From assembly GCF_025567085.1 (NCBI RefSeq), contig NZ_JAOQJN010000001.1, positions 310,001-374,000 on the forward strand: a DNA stretch of 64,000 nt. The letters are read 5' to 3'. Positions 34,534 to 42,839 of the stretch are shown here, piece after piece. Position numbers and translations under genes: made by a program. A model generated the notes under the pieces. That model saw nothing but the letters and a program-made list of their open reading frames with translations. It had not been told where the DNA came from and made no database searches. Every line of letters begins with the position of its first letter. Position 1 is the stretch's first letter. Source of the stretch: Bovifimicola ammoniilytica. GTDB lineage: Bacteria; Bacillota; Clostridia; Lachnospirales; Lachnospiraceae.

Positions 34534-35397
34534 TTAACGGAAGCATATGCCAATTCCAAAAGCTTCCGGACCTGTATGGCATGCAAGACTTGCAGGAAGA
34601 TTATCATAATATATTTCTTTATCAGGAAATGCCTCTTTAACAGTTGCCATCCATTCGTTAATCTGCTCCACGCTAAGATTTGAACCGGCTAAAGCAATCT
34701 TAGATTTGGACATATCATTTTCAGAAAAACGATTTTCAATATCACTTTTTATGGCATTAATCATAATAGATTTACATTTCTTGATATTACGTGCTTTTGC
34801 AAATGAATCTAAGGTATTCCCATTAATTGATAGAATTGGTTTGATATTCAGAACAGAGCCAATCATTGCAACGGCTGGAGTAATTCTTCCTCCTTTCTTA
34901 AGATATTCAAGAGTGCTTACAGTTACATAGATAACAGAATTCAGACCATCTTTATCTAGAATATCCTTGATTTCGCTGGCTGATTTACCATTATCGGCTA
35001 ACTCCTTTGCTTGAAGAACAGATTCCTTAAGAGTAACAGATAGTCTGTGGTTGTCTACAACAAACACCTTATTTTCATAATCTCTGGCTAATGACATAGC
35101 GACTTCACAAGATTTACTAAGGCCGCTGGACATAGGAATATATACAATTGAATCATATTTATCTTCTGAAAGTAATTTATTCCACAAGTCCATAATATCA
35201 CCAGGAGATGGCTGGGAAGTTGAAACATTTTTATCAGAGTTGAGAAAATGATAGAATTCCTCGGCAGAAATATTTTTGTTCTCATAATAGATTTTGTCAT
35301 CAATAATTACAGGCATAGGAATAAGATAGATACCGTATTTCTCTGCTTCCTGTTTTGAGATACCACTATTTGTGTCAGTTACTATTGCTATCTTCAA
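34534..35397 (-). CDS. DegV-family fatty-acid-binding protein
   Basis: 287 residues starting with TTG at 35397. I-A-I-V-T-D-T-N-S-G-I near the start, T-S-Q-P-S-P-G-D near 60, I-P-M-S-S-G-L-S-K-S near 87 and L-K-K-G-G-R-I-T near 166 match DegV/FakB. FakB proteins hold a fatty acid while FakA phosphorylates it for lipid synthesis. No FakA is nearby. Length is normal. Confidence 0.92.
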   Translation of the reverse strand: MKIAIVTDTNSGISKQEAEKYGIYLIPMPVIIDDKIYYENKNISAEEFYHFLNSDKNVSTSQPSPGDIMDLWNKLLSEDKYDSIVYIPMSSGLSKSCEVAMSLARDYENKVFVVDNHRLSVTLKESVLQAKELADNGKSASEIKDILDKDGLNSVIYVTVSTLEYLKKGGRITPAVAMIGSVLNIKPILSINGNTLDSFAKARNIKKCKSIMINAIKSDIENRFSENDMSKSKIALAGSNLSVEQINEWMATVKEAFPDKEIYYDNLPASLACHTGPEAFGIGICFR

Positions 35398-35760
35398 TTA
35401 ATCACCACTTTCTTAAATTAAATAGTTTAAATATATATGATGTTGGGGTTAAAAACCCTCGTGTTTGACCATGTTTGGCATAGAATAAAAAATATTTTCA
35501 TCTCTAAGATAAATATGTAGAAAACACAAGTGTTACAGATTGTAACACTTAAAAATATATTTTGCAAGATATAATTGACTAACTGTGACATAAAAGAGAA
35601 AATTGTATCACAAAAATGAAAAATATGAGATAATAGAAATAATCGTATAAAAAGAATTATTCAGATGCAAAATCGCAGATGTGAATTTCAAGTCGCCTGA
35701 TTACAACAGGTCACAAATAAATGAGAATTAATGTTAAAACTGAATAAAAAGGAGAATAAA
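35398..35760. other. Intergenic region between DegV and TetR genes
   Basis: No gene apart from the TetR leader. It contains the inverted repeat listed separately and AT-rich promoter-like DNA for the two divergent genes. Confidence 0.5.
35528..35550. promoter_or_regulatory. Perfect 9-bp inverted repeat AAGTGTTAC/GTAACACTT
   Basis: Arms are separated by five bases, a typical shape for TetR-family operators. It lies ~210 bases before the TetR gene and ~130 bases before DegV. It could be the autoregulatory site of the TetR protein, but the distance leaves this open. Confidence 0.45.
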
Positions 35761-36279
35761 ATGGAGAAGAACAGAGTAAGTCAGGCAAACATAATAGCTA
35801 AAGAATGTATTGTGTCTGCATTGCTTAAATTAATATATGAGAAACCATTAACCACGATAACGATATCTGAACTGACGAAAAAGGCAGGGGTATCACGAAT
35901 GACTTTCTATAGAAATTATGATTCTAAGGAAGAGGTATTCACAGGACATCTTGATGAAATATTTGAACATTACTGGAATAATGATAATGCAGATAAAGAG
36001 AATGGAATATATTATGATGTTGAACATATGAAGAGTTGTTTTGAATATATTTATCAGCATAAAGAGTTCTTAGAAGGATTGATTCAATGTGGAATGGGGC
36101 TGCTATTCCTGGATAAACTGACTTATTACATCAGTGAAAAGTGGAAAAAGTATGCAGATAAATACGAATTGACGGCATTTACGGGTTCGTTATATAATCT
36201 CTTCATATTGTGGATTTCTACAGGATACAAGGAAGATGTAGACAAGATGGCAAAAAAGATTGAGAAAATATACAGTTAA
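35761..36279 (+). CDS. TetR/AcrR-family regulator
   Basis: 172 residues from ATG 35761 (AAGGAG upstream). The helix-turn-helix is I-T-I-S-E-L-T-K-K-A-G-V-S-R-M-T-F-Y-R-N near residues 30-50. The C-terminal half resembles the TetR_C domain of small Firmicute regulators. A MATE pump gene follows in the same direction after ~90 bases, so this protein most likely represses that pump until a toxic ligand binds. Confidence 0.9.
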   Translation: MEKNRVSQANIIAKECIVSALLKLIYEKPLTTITISELTKKAGVSRMTFYRNYDSKEEVFTGHLDEIFEHYWNNDNADKENGIYYDVEHMKSCFEYIYQHKEFLEGLIQCGMGLLFLDKLTYYISEKWKKYADKYELTAFTGSLYNLFILWISTGYKEDVDKMAKKIEKIYS

Positions 36280-36369
36280 TTAAAAATGAGATTAGTGAAA
36301 CATACTTTTGATACATTGATTCATTAAAAATTAACATAAGAAAAACATAATACAAGAAACGGAGAAATT

Positions 36370-37698
36370 ATGGACCAGACATTTATGAAAGAAAAACCGG
36401 TAATGCCATTAGTAATATCAATGGCTTTACCGATGACTATATCAATGCTTGTAAATGCATTGTATAACATTGTGGACAGTTATTTTGTGGCAAAAATAAG
36501 TGAAGATTCAATGACGGCACTTTCTCTGGTATATCCTATGCAAAACCTTATAACGGCGGTAACAGTCGGCTTTGCGATTGGTGTAAATGCAATAATAGCA
36601 TTTTATCTTGGAGCAAAGAAAAGTGAGGCAGCAAATCAGGCAGCATCAATGGGGATGCTTTTTAATATAATACATGGAATATTATTAAATATTGGCTGCA
36701 TAGCTGTAATGCCTGCGTTTTTAAGGATATTTACAAAGGACAGTAATATATTGAAGATGGGTCTTGATTATTCAAACATTGTATTTATGTTTACGATTCC
36801 AATATCCATATCAATTAGTTTTGAGAAGATATTTCAGTCAGTAGGAAATATGAAAGTGTCTATGATATGTATGATTCTTGGCTGTGTTACGAATATAATT
36901 CTAGATCCATTATTTATATTCGGCATTGGATTTATTCCTGAACTTGGAATTAAAGGCGCAGCGATTGCAACTTGTATTGGTCAGCTGGTAACCTTATCAG
37001 GATACATTATAGCCTATTTTGTAAGACCGATACCTGCGAAAATCAGAATAGAATATATGAAATTCGATAGCACGTTATGTAAGAAAATGTATGCTATTGG
37101 AATACCTGCCACACTTAATCTTGCACTTCCATCAATACAGATATCTGCGTTAAATGGGATATTGTCAGCATATTCGGCAGGATACGTTCTTGTACTTGGT
37201 TCATATTATAAATTACAGACATTTTTATATCTTACGGTAAATGGTGTGGTTCAGGGAATGAGACCATTAATTGGCTATAATTATGGAGCAGGTGAGAAGA
37301 AACGTGTAAGAGATATTTTCAAATCTGCATTAATACTTATAGTCGGGGTTATGGTTATTGGAACAATTCTGTGTCTTATAATACCTGATAAATTAATTGG
37401 TTTATTTACAAATAAGGCAAATACTATAGAAATCGGTAAGACAGCATTAAGAATTATCAGCCTTGGATTTATAGTATCATCAGTTCCGGTTGCGGTATCA
37501 GGTGCATTAGAGGGGCTTGGCAAAGGTAAAGAATCATTGGTAATTTCTATATTAAGATATATTGTCATAATGATTTCACTTGCATTTTTCATAAGCAGGA
37601 TAGTGGGGGCAACAGGGGTATGGCATGCCTTTTGGATAACGGAAGTATTTATGGCTGTGATATCAGGAGTGATATGTAAGAAACAGATTTTAAAGTAA
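36370..37698 (+). CDS. MATE-family efflux transporter (MepA-like)
   Basis: 442 residues, 12 TM helices. M-A-L-P-M-T-I-S-M-L-V-N-A-L-Y-N-I-V-D-S-Y-F-V opens it, then N-I-I-L-D-P-L-F-I-F-G, and V-V-Q-G-M-R-P-L-I-G-Y-N-Y-G-A-G in the second half. These are MATE signatures of the MepA group. The preceding TetR gene suggests induction by its substrates. Confidence 0.93.
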   Translation: MDQTFMKEKPVMPLVISMALPMTISMLVNALYNIVDSYFVAKISEDSMTALSLVYPMQNLITAVTVGFAIGVNAIIAFYLGAKKSEAANQAASMGMLFNIIHGILLNIGCIAVMPAFLRIFTKDSNILKMGLDYSNIVFMFTIPISISISFEKIFQSVGNMKVSMICMILGCVTNIILDPLFIFGIGFIPELGIKGAAIATCIGQLVTLSGYIIAYFVRPIPAKIRIEYMKFDSTLCKKMYAIGIPATLNLALPSIQISALNGILSAYSAGYVLVLGSYYKLQTFLYLTVNGVVQGMRPLIGYNYGAGEKKRVRDIFKSALILIVGVMVIGTILCLIIPDKLIGLFTNKANTIEIGKTALRIISLGFIVSSVPVAVSGALEGLGKGKESLVISILRYIVIMISLAFFISRIVGATGVWHAFWITEVFMAVISGVICKKQILK

Positions 37699-37845
37699 TA
37701 TCAAAAAGAATAGTATTATGTCTAAAAATGTGATATAATATTAGAAAATATTGTTCGTTATAGATCTACGAAATTATTTATCTCAATTCTTATTTTATAC
37801 TATTGAGAATAGAAAATATTGTTCGTTAGAGAGGGGGAATGTTAA

Positions 37846-39756
37846 TTGAAAAAAAAAGTAAGAAAATTACTGGGAATACTTATAGTGGGAATCTTAGTAA
37901 TGTTCCTTTGTATCAATTATTTTTCGCAAATTATAATATCGCAGAATGATATGACTAATTCATCTAAGGTGATATTTAGACAGATAGACCAGATTATCAA
38001 GCAGAATGAGGAAGAACTTGAAAAGAGAAAAGAAGATATTCGCAATATATGTATACTGAGGGCAAGGGCTACAGCATATTTATTACAGCGGGACAAGAGC
38101 AAGATTAATAATCTTGAAGAAATGAAGAAGATAGCAAATCTTCTTGAAGTAGATGAGATACATATTTTTAATAAAGAGGGTACTATATATGCAGGTACAG
38201 AACCAAAGTATTATGGACTTAATATGAAAACAGGTGAGCAGATATCATTTTTTAGCCCGATGTTAGAAGATACATCTATGTCAATGTGTCAGGAGATAAC
38301 GGCTAATACTGCTGAGAATAAGATGATGCAATATGCTGCTACATGGACGGAAGACGGTGACGTAATAGTTCAGATTGGAATGAAGCCATCAAGTGTATTA
38401 GAGAAAATTGAGAAAAATAAAGTATCTTACATATTTTCGAGACTTGCTGAAACTAATGGATATACACTTGTTGCCATTGAGCCTGAAACTAACAAAATAG
38501 TTGGTTCAACCAAGGAAGCATTAGTAAATAAAAATATCTCAGATATTGGAATAAATACCAAGAAGATGAAGAATTGGGATAAGGCCTATCATTTTAGGAT
38601 AAAAGGTAAGTGGTATTTTTGTATATTTGAGAAGCAGGACACAATTATTGTTGGAAGAATCTGTGAAGCAAAAATTCTGTACAGTAATATAAATGAAAAT
38701 AATTTTATGTTTTTTATATATATTTTACTAATTGGAGGTGTTGTAATCTACTTTATTACACATTATCTTGATAAAAATATAATAAAATCCATATCTGCAA
38801 TTAACAACGGACTTCAGGATATTTCAAACGGAAATCTGGATACGAAGATTGAAGTTAATAATACACCGGAATTCAAAGAGTTAAGCCATTACATTAATCA
38901 GATGGTAGAAAGTATACTAGAGACAACTGATAAGATTTCGGTTATAATTGATACGGTAGGGTTGCCAATAGGTCTGTATGAATATAACGGAAGTATGGAA
39001 CGAGTCAGAATTACACATAAATTACCGGAAGTGATGGGATTAAGTGAGGAGGAAGCTTATAAGCTGTGTGAGAATAGAGAAGAATTTAATGCATGGATAA
39101 GTGAAATATTGAGTAATCCGATAGAAGGCGAGCATGAGATTTATAAAATAAGTTCATCGCCGGACCGGTATGTTAAGATAGAAATAATAAAACGTGATGA
39201 TAGTGTATTTGGAATAGTTGTAGATAAGACTAGTGATATATGTACGAAGAACAAGTTAGAAAAAGAACTTGGTGAAGATGAATTAACGGGACTGTGTAGC
39301 AGAAGAGGATTCTATAGTAAGATGGATGAGCTTTTTGCATTGCCTGAGAAACTTGGCTGTGCAGCAGTTGTTATGATAGATTCAGATGATTTAAAGAAAG
39401 TAAATGATACATATGGTCATAATAATGGCGACAGATACCTTTGTGAAATTGCAAATATATTATTAAAAGTAAATGCACCGGGGCAATTAACAGCACGACT
39501 TGGTGGTGATGAATTCGCAATATTATTCTATGGTGCGGGTTCAAAAGAAGAAATAGATGAATATATGAACAAGCTTGAAGAATTGAGAATGAATCATATT
39601 ATGAAAATGGAAAATGATGTTGTCATAGATGTTAAATTCTCTATGGGTAAGGCTTTCTATATAGTTGATGGTGTAGAAAGTGAGAGACTTATGAGAGTTG
39701 CTGATAAACGAATGTATATCGATAAAAGAGAACGAAAGAAAAAGCAAATGGAATAA
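37846..39756 (+). CDS. Membrane-bound diguanylate cyclase (GGDEF)
   Basis: 636 residues with a TTG start (GAGAGGGGG eight bases upstream). TM helix at ~8-30, an extracellular sensor domain of the dCache type (~35-280), a second TM (~290-310), HAMP-like helix (~315-370), a PAS-like region (~370-460) and a GGDEF domain (~470-630). The active motif R-L-G-G-D-E-F is intact. The inhibitory R-x-x-D site five residues upstream is absent. It should make cyclic-di-GMP in response to an external signal. The next gene encodes a HD-GYP phosphodiesterase-type protein. Confidence 0.93.
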   Translation: MKKKVRKLLGILIVGILVMFLCINYFSQIIISQNDMTNSSKVIFRQIDQIIKQNEEELEKRKEDIRNICILRARATAYLLQRDKSKINNLEEMKKIANLLEVDEIHIFNKEGTIYAGTEPKYYGLNMKTGEQISFFSPMLEDTSMSMCQEITANTAENKMMQYAATWTEDGDVIVQIGMKPSSVLEKIEKNKVSYIFSRLAETNGYTLVAIEPETNKIVGSTKEALVNKNISDIGINTKKMKNWDKAYHFRIKGKWYFCIFEKQDTIIVGRICEAKILYSNINENNFMFFIYILLIGGVVIYFITHYLDKNIIKSISAINNGLQDISNGNLDTKIEVNNTPEFKELSHYINQMVESILETTDKISVIIDTVGLPIGLYEYNGSMERVRITHKLPEVMGLSEEEAYKLCENREEFNAWISEILSNPIEGEHEIYKISSSPDRYVKIEIIKRDDSVFGIVVDKTSDICTKNKLEKELGEDELTGLCSRRGFYSKMDELFALPEKLGCAAVVMIDSDDLKKVNDTYGHNNGDRYLCEIANILLKVNAPGQLTARLGGDEFAILFYGAGSKEEIDEYMNKLEELRMNHIMKMENDVVIDVKFSMGKAFYIVDGVESERLMRVADKRMYIDKRERKKKQME

Positions 39757-39792
39757 TGTAAGAGAATCCTAAGGTGAATATTCTCAGCATGG

Positions 39793-39898
39793 CTGATTGC
39801 TTCCGAACGAGAGTAATCAGTATGTATATCCGATGGGAATTATTTAAGAAATACTTAAATATTTTTACAGAGGATATATCAGGAAAAGTCGTTCGGAA
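39793..39898 (+). promoter_or_regulatory. Pseudoknot-capable leader of the HD-GYP gene
   Basis: CTGATT/AATCAG (39793-39820) forms a hairpin whose loop holds TTCCGAACGA (39801-39810). That loop is exactly complementary to TCGTTCGGAA (39889-39898), which ends two bases before the GAGG ribosome site. A further hairpin TATTTAAG/CTTAAATA lies between. Formation of the 10-bp loop pairing would crowd the ribosome site. This looks like a translational switch, ligand unknown. Confidence 0.5.
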
Positions 39899-39910
39899 AT
39901 GAGGAATTTT

Positions 39911-41449
39911 ATGAAAAATATAGCATTGAAACCCACAATATTATTAGTAGATGATTCAAAAGAGAATAGGAAACAGATAGAAGACAGTTTATGTAATGAT
40001 TATAATATTATGGAAGCCTGTAGTGGTGAAGAGGCAATAAGCATCTTAAACAGAAATATTACGAAAATAGACATGGTTCTTCTTAAATTGTATGATACGA
40101 AGATTAATGGTTTAGAAGTTCTTGCCATAATGAATCAACATTTATGGTTAGATTTTATGCCTGTAATTGTAATTTGTAAAAATTCTGATGAGGCCAATAT
40201 TATACAGGCCTATGATATGGGGGCAGTGGCTTATATTAATAAACCATATGACAGAATGATTGTAAGACAAAGAATAAGGAATCTGTTATCATTATATCAG
40301 AAGCAACGTGATATGAGAAAAATGTTAGAGCAGCAGGTCTATGAAAATGAGAAGAATAACAATGTAATGATTACGATTCTTGCTCATATAGTAGAATTTA
40401 GAAATGGCGAGAGTGGTATGCATGTAATGCATATACAGACTATAACTAAACTGTTGTTACAGTGTCTGCAGAAGAAACCTAATAACTATAATCTTACAGA
40501 TAATGATGTATTATTAATAGCTACAGCTTCAGCACTTCATGATGTTGGTAAAATCTCAGTTGATGACAAGATACTTAATAAACCAGGCAGACTTAATTCA
40601 GAAGAATTCGAAGTAATCAAGAAACATTCGGCAATAGGTGCTGATATGTTGAAAGATATGGAAATATATAATAATAATAAATTGATTAAAACGGCATATG
40701 AGATATGCAGATGGCATCATGAGAGATATGATGGAAAAGGATATCCTGATGGTTTAGTGGGTGAAGAGATACCTATTTCTGCACAGGTCGTATCAATTGC
40801 AGATGTATATGATGCACTTACAAGCGAGAGGTGTTATAAGAAAGCATATTCGCACGAAAAGGCAATGGAAATGATAGAGAATGGTGAATGTGGAGCATTT
40901 AATCCTTTATTGCTGGAATGTCTTGAGGATATACATGAACAGTTAATAATTGAATTAAACAGAGAATATGTAGATTCGCCAGAGGTAGATATGAATCTCT
41001 TGTCTAAAGTTGCTGATGAAATTGTTGAAAAACAGATGGGTAAAGAGAACGCAGAAGATAACAAGAAATCATATTCTAAGAGAAAAGATTTGGTAAAAAT
41101 GAAGGCAGAATTCTATTCTTCAACAGTTAAGGAGATTCAGTTTGATTATGATGCAGTCCACGATATCGTTAAATTATCTCCTTATGCATCAGAAGTATTA
41201 GGATTACCTGAAGAGATAGTAAGTCCTAATAGCAAAAATCAGGATTATCTAGGTAAAGTTAATATTGCTAAAATAATTAATGATATAAGAAATAAGACGT
41301 CACCAGATAATCCACGACTGGATATGAATGTTGAAGTCAAAAAAGAGGGTGTAATTTCAATATACAAATTGCAGATGATGAGCTTGTGGTCTGAAGAAGA
41401 CGAAGCAAGATATTTAGGTGTGGTTGGAAGAATAATTCCAGTGGGTTAA
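39911..41449 (+). CDS. HD-GYP phosphodiesterase with degenerate receiver domain
   Basis: 512 residues from ATG 39911 (GAGG six bases upstream). Residues 8-125 are a receiver fold (acidic pocket D14-D15, K in Y-I-N-K-P-Y), but the phospho-acceptor position is Lys59 (M-V-L-L-K-L-Y). Residues ~150-345 are HD-GYP: A-L-H-D-V-G-K-I, H-H-E-R-Y-D-G-K-G-Y-P-D-G and I-A-D-V-Y-D-A-L are intact. A ~100-residue PAS-like tail follows. HD-GYP enzymes hydrolyse cyclic-di-GMP. Control cannot be by Asp phosphorylation. It pairs with the cyclase upstream. Confidence 0.9.
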   Translation: MKNIALKPTILLVDDSKENRKQIEDSLCNDYNIMEACSGEEAISILNRNITKIDMVLLKLYDTKINGLEVLAIMNQHLWLDFMPVIVICKNSDEANIIQAYDMGAVAYINKPYDRMIVRQRIRNLLSLYQKQRDMRKMLEQQVYENEKNNNVMITILAHIVEFRNGESGMHVMHIQTITKLLLQCLQKKPNNYNLTDNDVLLIATASALHDVGKISVDDKILNKPGRLNSEEFEVIKKHSAIGADMLKDMEIYNNNKLIKTAYEICRWHHERYDGKGYPDGLVGEEIPISAQVVSIADVYDALTSERCYKKAYSHEKAMEMIENGECGAFNPLLLECLEDIHEQLIIELNREYVDSPEVDMNLLSKVADEIVEKQMGKENAEDNKKSYSKRKDLVKMKAEFYSSTVKEIQFDYDAVHDIVKLSPYASEVLGLPEEIVSPNSKNQDYLGKVNIAKIINDIRNKTSPDNPRLDMNVEVKKEGVISIYKLQMMSLWSEEDEARYLGVVGRIIPVG

Positions 41450-41520
41450 ATATCTGGCTAATATCTCATCAGATCATAAGCTAATAAGTCTGAGTGTCTT
41501 TTTTAACTCAACATTGTTAA

Positions 41521-42690
41521 TTATCTGGATAATATCTCATCAGCAAGTTTTTCTAATGCTATAATGTCAGAATCCTTCATTGTGGACATAATGGTAACTG
41601 TATTTTCGCAGATTGAAATATTTTTCATTGTATCAAGAATATTTCTCATACTTCTGTTAGCAGATGGTGCCCATGAAGCATTTTCAATGAGAGCGACTGT
41701 ACGTTTCTGGTATGCCTTATGTGAAAGGCGATTTAAGAAATCTTCCATTGGAGGAAATACACCACCATCATATGAGGCAGCGGCTAAAACTAATCGGCTG
41801 TATCTGAAAGCATCTTCTATGGCTTCGGCCATATCATCTCTTGTAAGGTCTGTAAATGCCACTTTCTTAGCACCTTTAGTTTTTAGAATCTCATACATTT
41901 TTTCGGCAACATATTTTGTATTGCCGTGAATAGAAGCACAAGCGATAAGCACACCATCATCTTCAGACTCATAGCTACTCCATGTCATATATTTACCAAT
42001 ATAGTAATCAAGATTTTCGTTAAGAATAGGACCATGCAGAGGACAAATTGTCTTAATATCAAGGGTAGCAGCTTTCTTGAGTAAAGTCTGAACAGGTATG
42101 CCGTATTTTCCTACGATATTAAAATAATATCTTCTAGCTTCGCAAGTCCAATCTTCGTCAGTACCCAATGCGCCGAATTTACCAAAGGCATCAGCAGAAA
42201 ACAGTACCTTTTCACTAATCTCATACTCGACCATTACCTCAGGCCAGTGAACCATTGGAGCCATGATGAATTTAAGTGTATGAGAGCCTAAACACAATTC
42301 CTCGCCCTCATTTACAGTTATAAATCTGGAATCGGCATTTTCAATATTAAAGAATTGTGAAAACATTGCCTTAGCCTTGTTACTTAATACAAGCTTTGCG
42401 TCAGGGTAAGCATCAGCAAGGCGTTTGATATTAGCTGAATGATCAGGCTCAAGATGGGAAATAATTAAATAGTCAACATTTCGTCCATTAAGTGTATTCA
42501 GAAGATTATCAAACCATTCATCACCTTTTCTGACATCGACAGTATCCATAACGGCAACTTTCTCGTCAAGAATAACGTATGAATTGTAAGATACTCCGTT
42601 TGGAATTATATATTGTCCCTCGAATAAATCAAGGGTTGTATCGTTTACTCCTATATATTTTATAGAATCTGAAATTGTCATGTTACTCAT
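41521..42690 (-). CDS. FprA-family A-type flavoprotein (flavodiiron)
   Basis: 389 residues from ATG 42690 (GGAGG upstream). N-terminal metallo-beta-lactamase-like domain with H-L-E-P-D-H-S-A-N as diiron ligands, then M-V-H-W-P-E and C-P-L-H-G-P. The C-terminal flavodoxin domain starts near residue 255 (A-S-I-H-G-N-T-K-Y). It reduces oxygen to water or NO to N2O, protecting an anaerobe. It is divergent from dxs with a palindrome between the two. Confidence 0.93.
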   Translation of the reverse strand: MSNMTISDSIKYIGVNDTTLDLFEGQYIIPNGVSYNSYVILDEKVAVMDTVDVRKGDEWFDNLLNTLNGRNVDYLIISHLEPDHSANIKRLADAYPDAKLVLSNKAKAMFSQFFNIENADSRFITVNEGEELCLGSHTLKFIMAPMVHWPEVMVEYEISEKVLFSADAFGKFGALGTDEDWTCEARRYYFNIVGKYGIPVQTLLKKAATLDIKTICPLHGPILNENLDYYIGKYMTWSSYESEDDGVLIACASIHGNTKYVAEKMYEILKTKGAKKVAFTDLTRDDMAEAIEDAFRYSRLVLAAASYDGGVFPPMEDFLNRLSHKAYQKRTVALIENASWAPSANRSMRNILDTMKNISICENTVTIMSTMKDSDIIALEKLADEILSR

Positions 42691-42768
42691 ATATCCTCCG
42701 TTATGTAATAAATTACTTTTCTGCAATTATATCATAATAATTAAAAAAAGTGTCAAAAAATATCTTGA

Positions 42769-42786
42769 CCTAAAGTTGACTTTAGG
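42769..42786. promoter_or_regulatory. Palindromic operator between fprA-like gene and dxs
   Basis: CCTAAAGT-TG-ACTTTAGG is a perfect 8-bp inverted repeat. It contains TTGACT, which with TATATT about 18 bases on forms a likely dxs promoter. On the other strand TTGACA...TATAAT for the flavoprotein lies just beyond. A redox or iron-sulfur regulator could control both genes. Confidence 0.5.
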
Positions 42787-42839
42787 GATTAGAATGAATT
42801 ATATTATAAATTATATTAAGTAAAAAAGGAGTCGAAGAT

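Noticed and set aside
39757..39910. A c-di-GMP riboswitch before the HD-GYP gene
   Set aside because: The conserved c-di-GMP-I and c-di-GMP-II sequence blocks are absent; only a pseudoknot-capable fold is supported.
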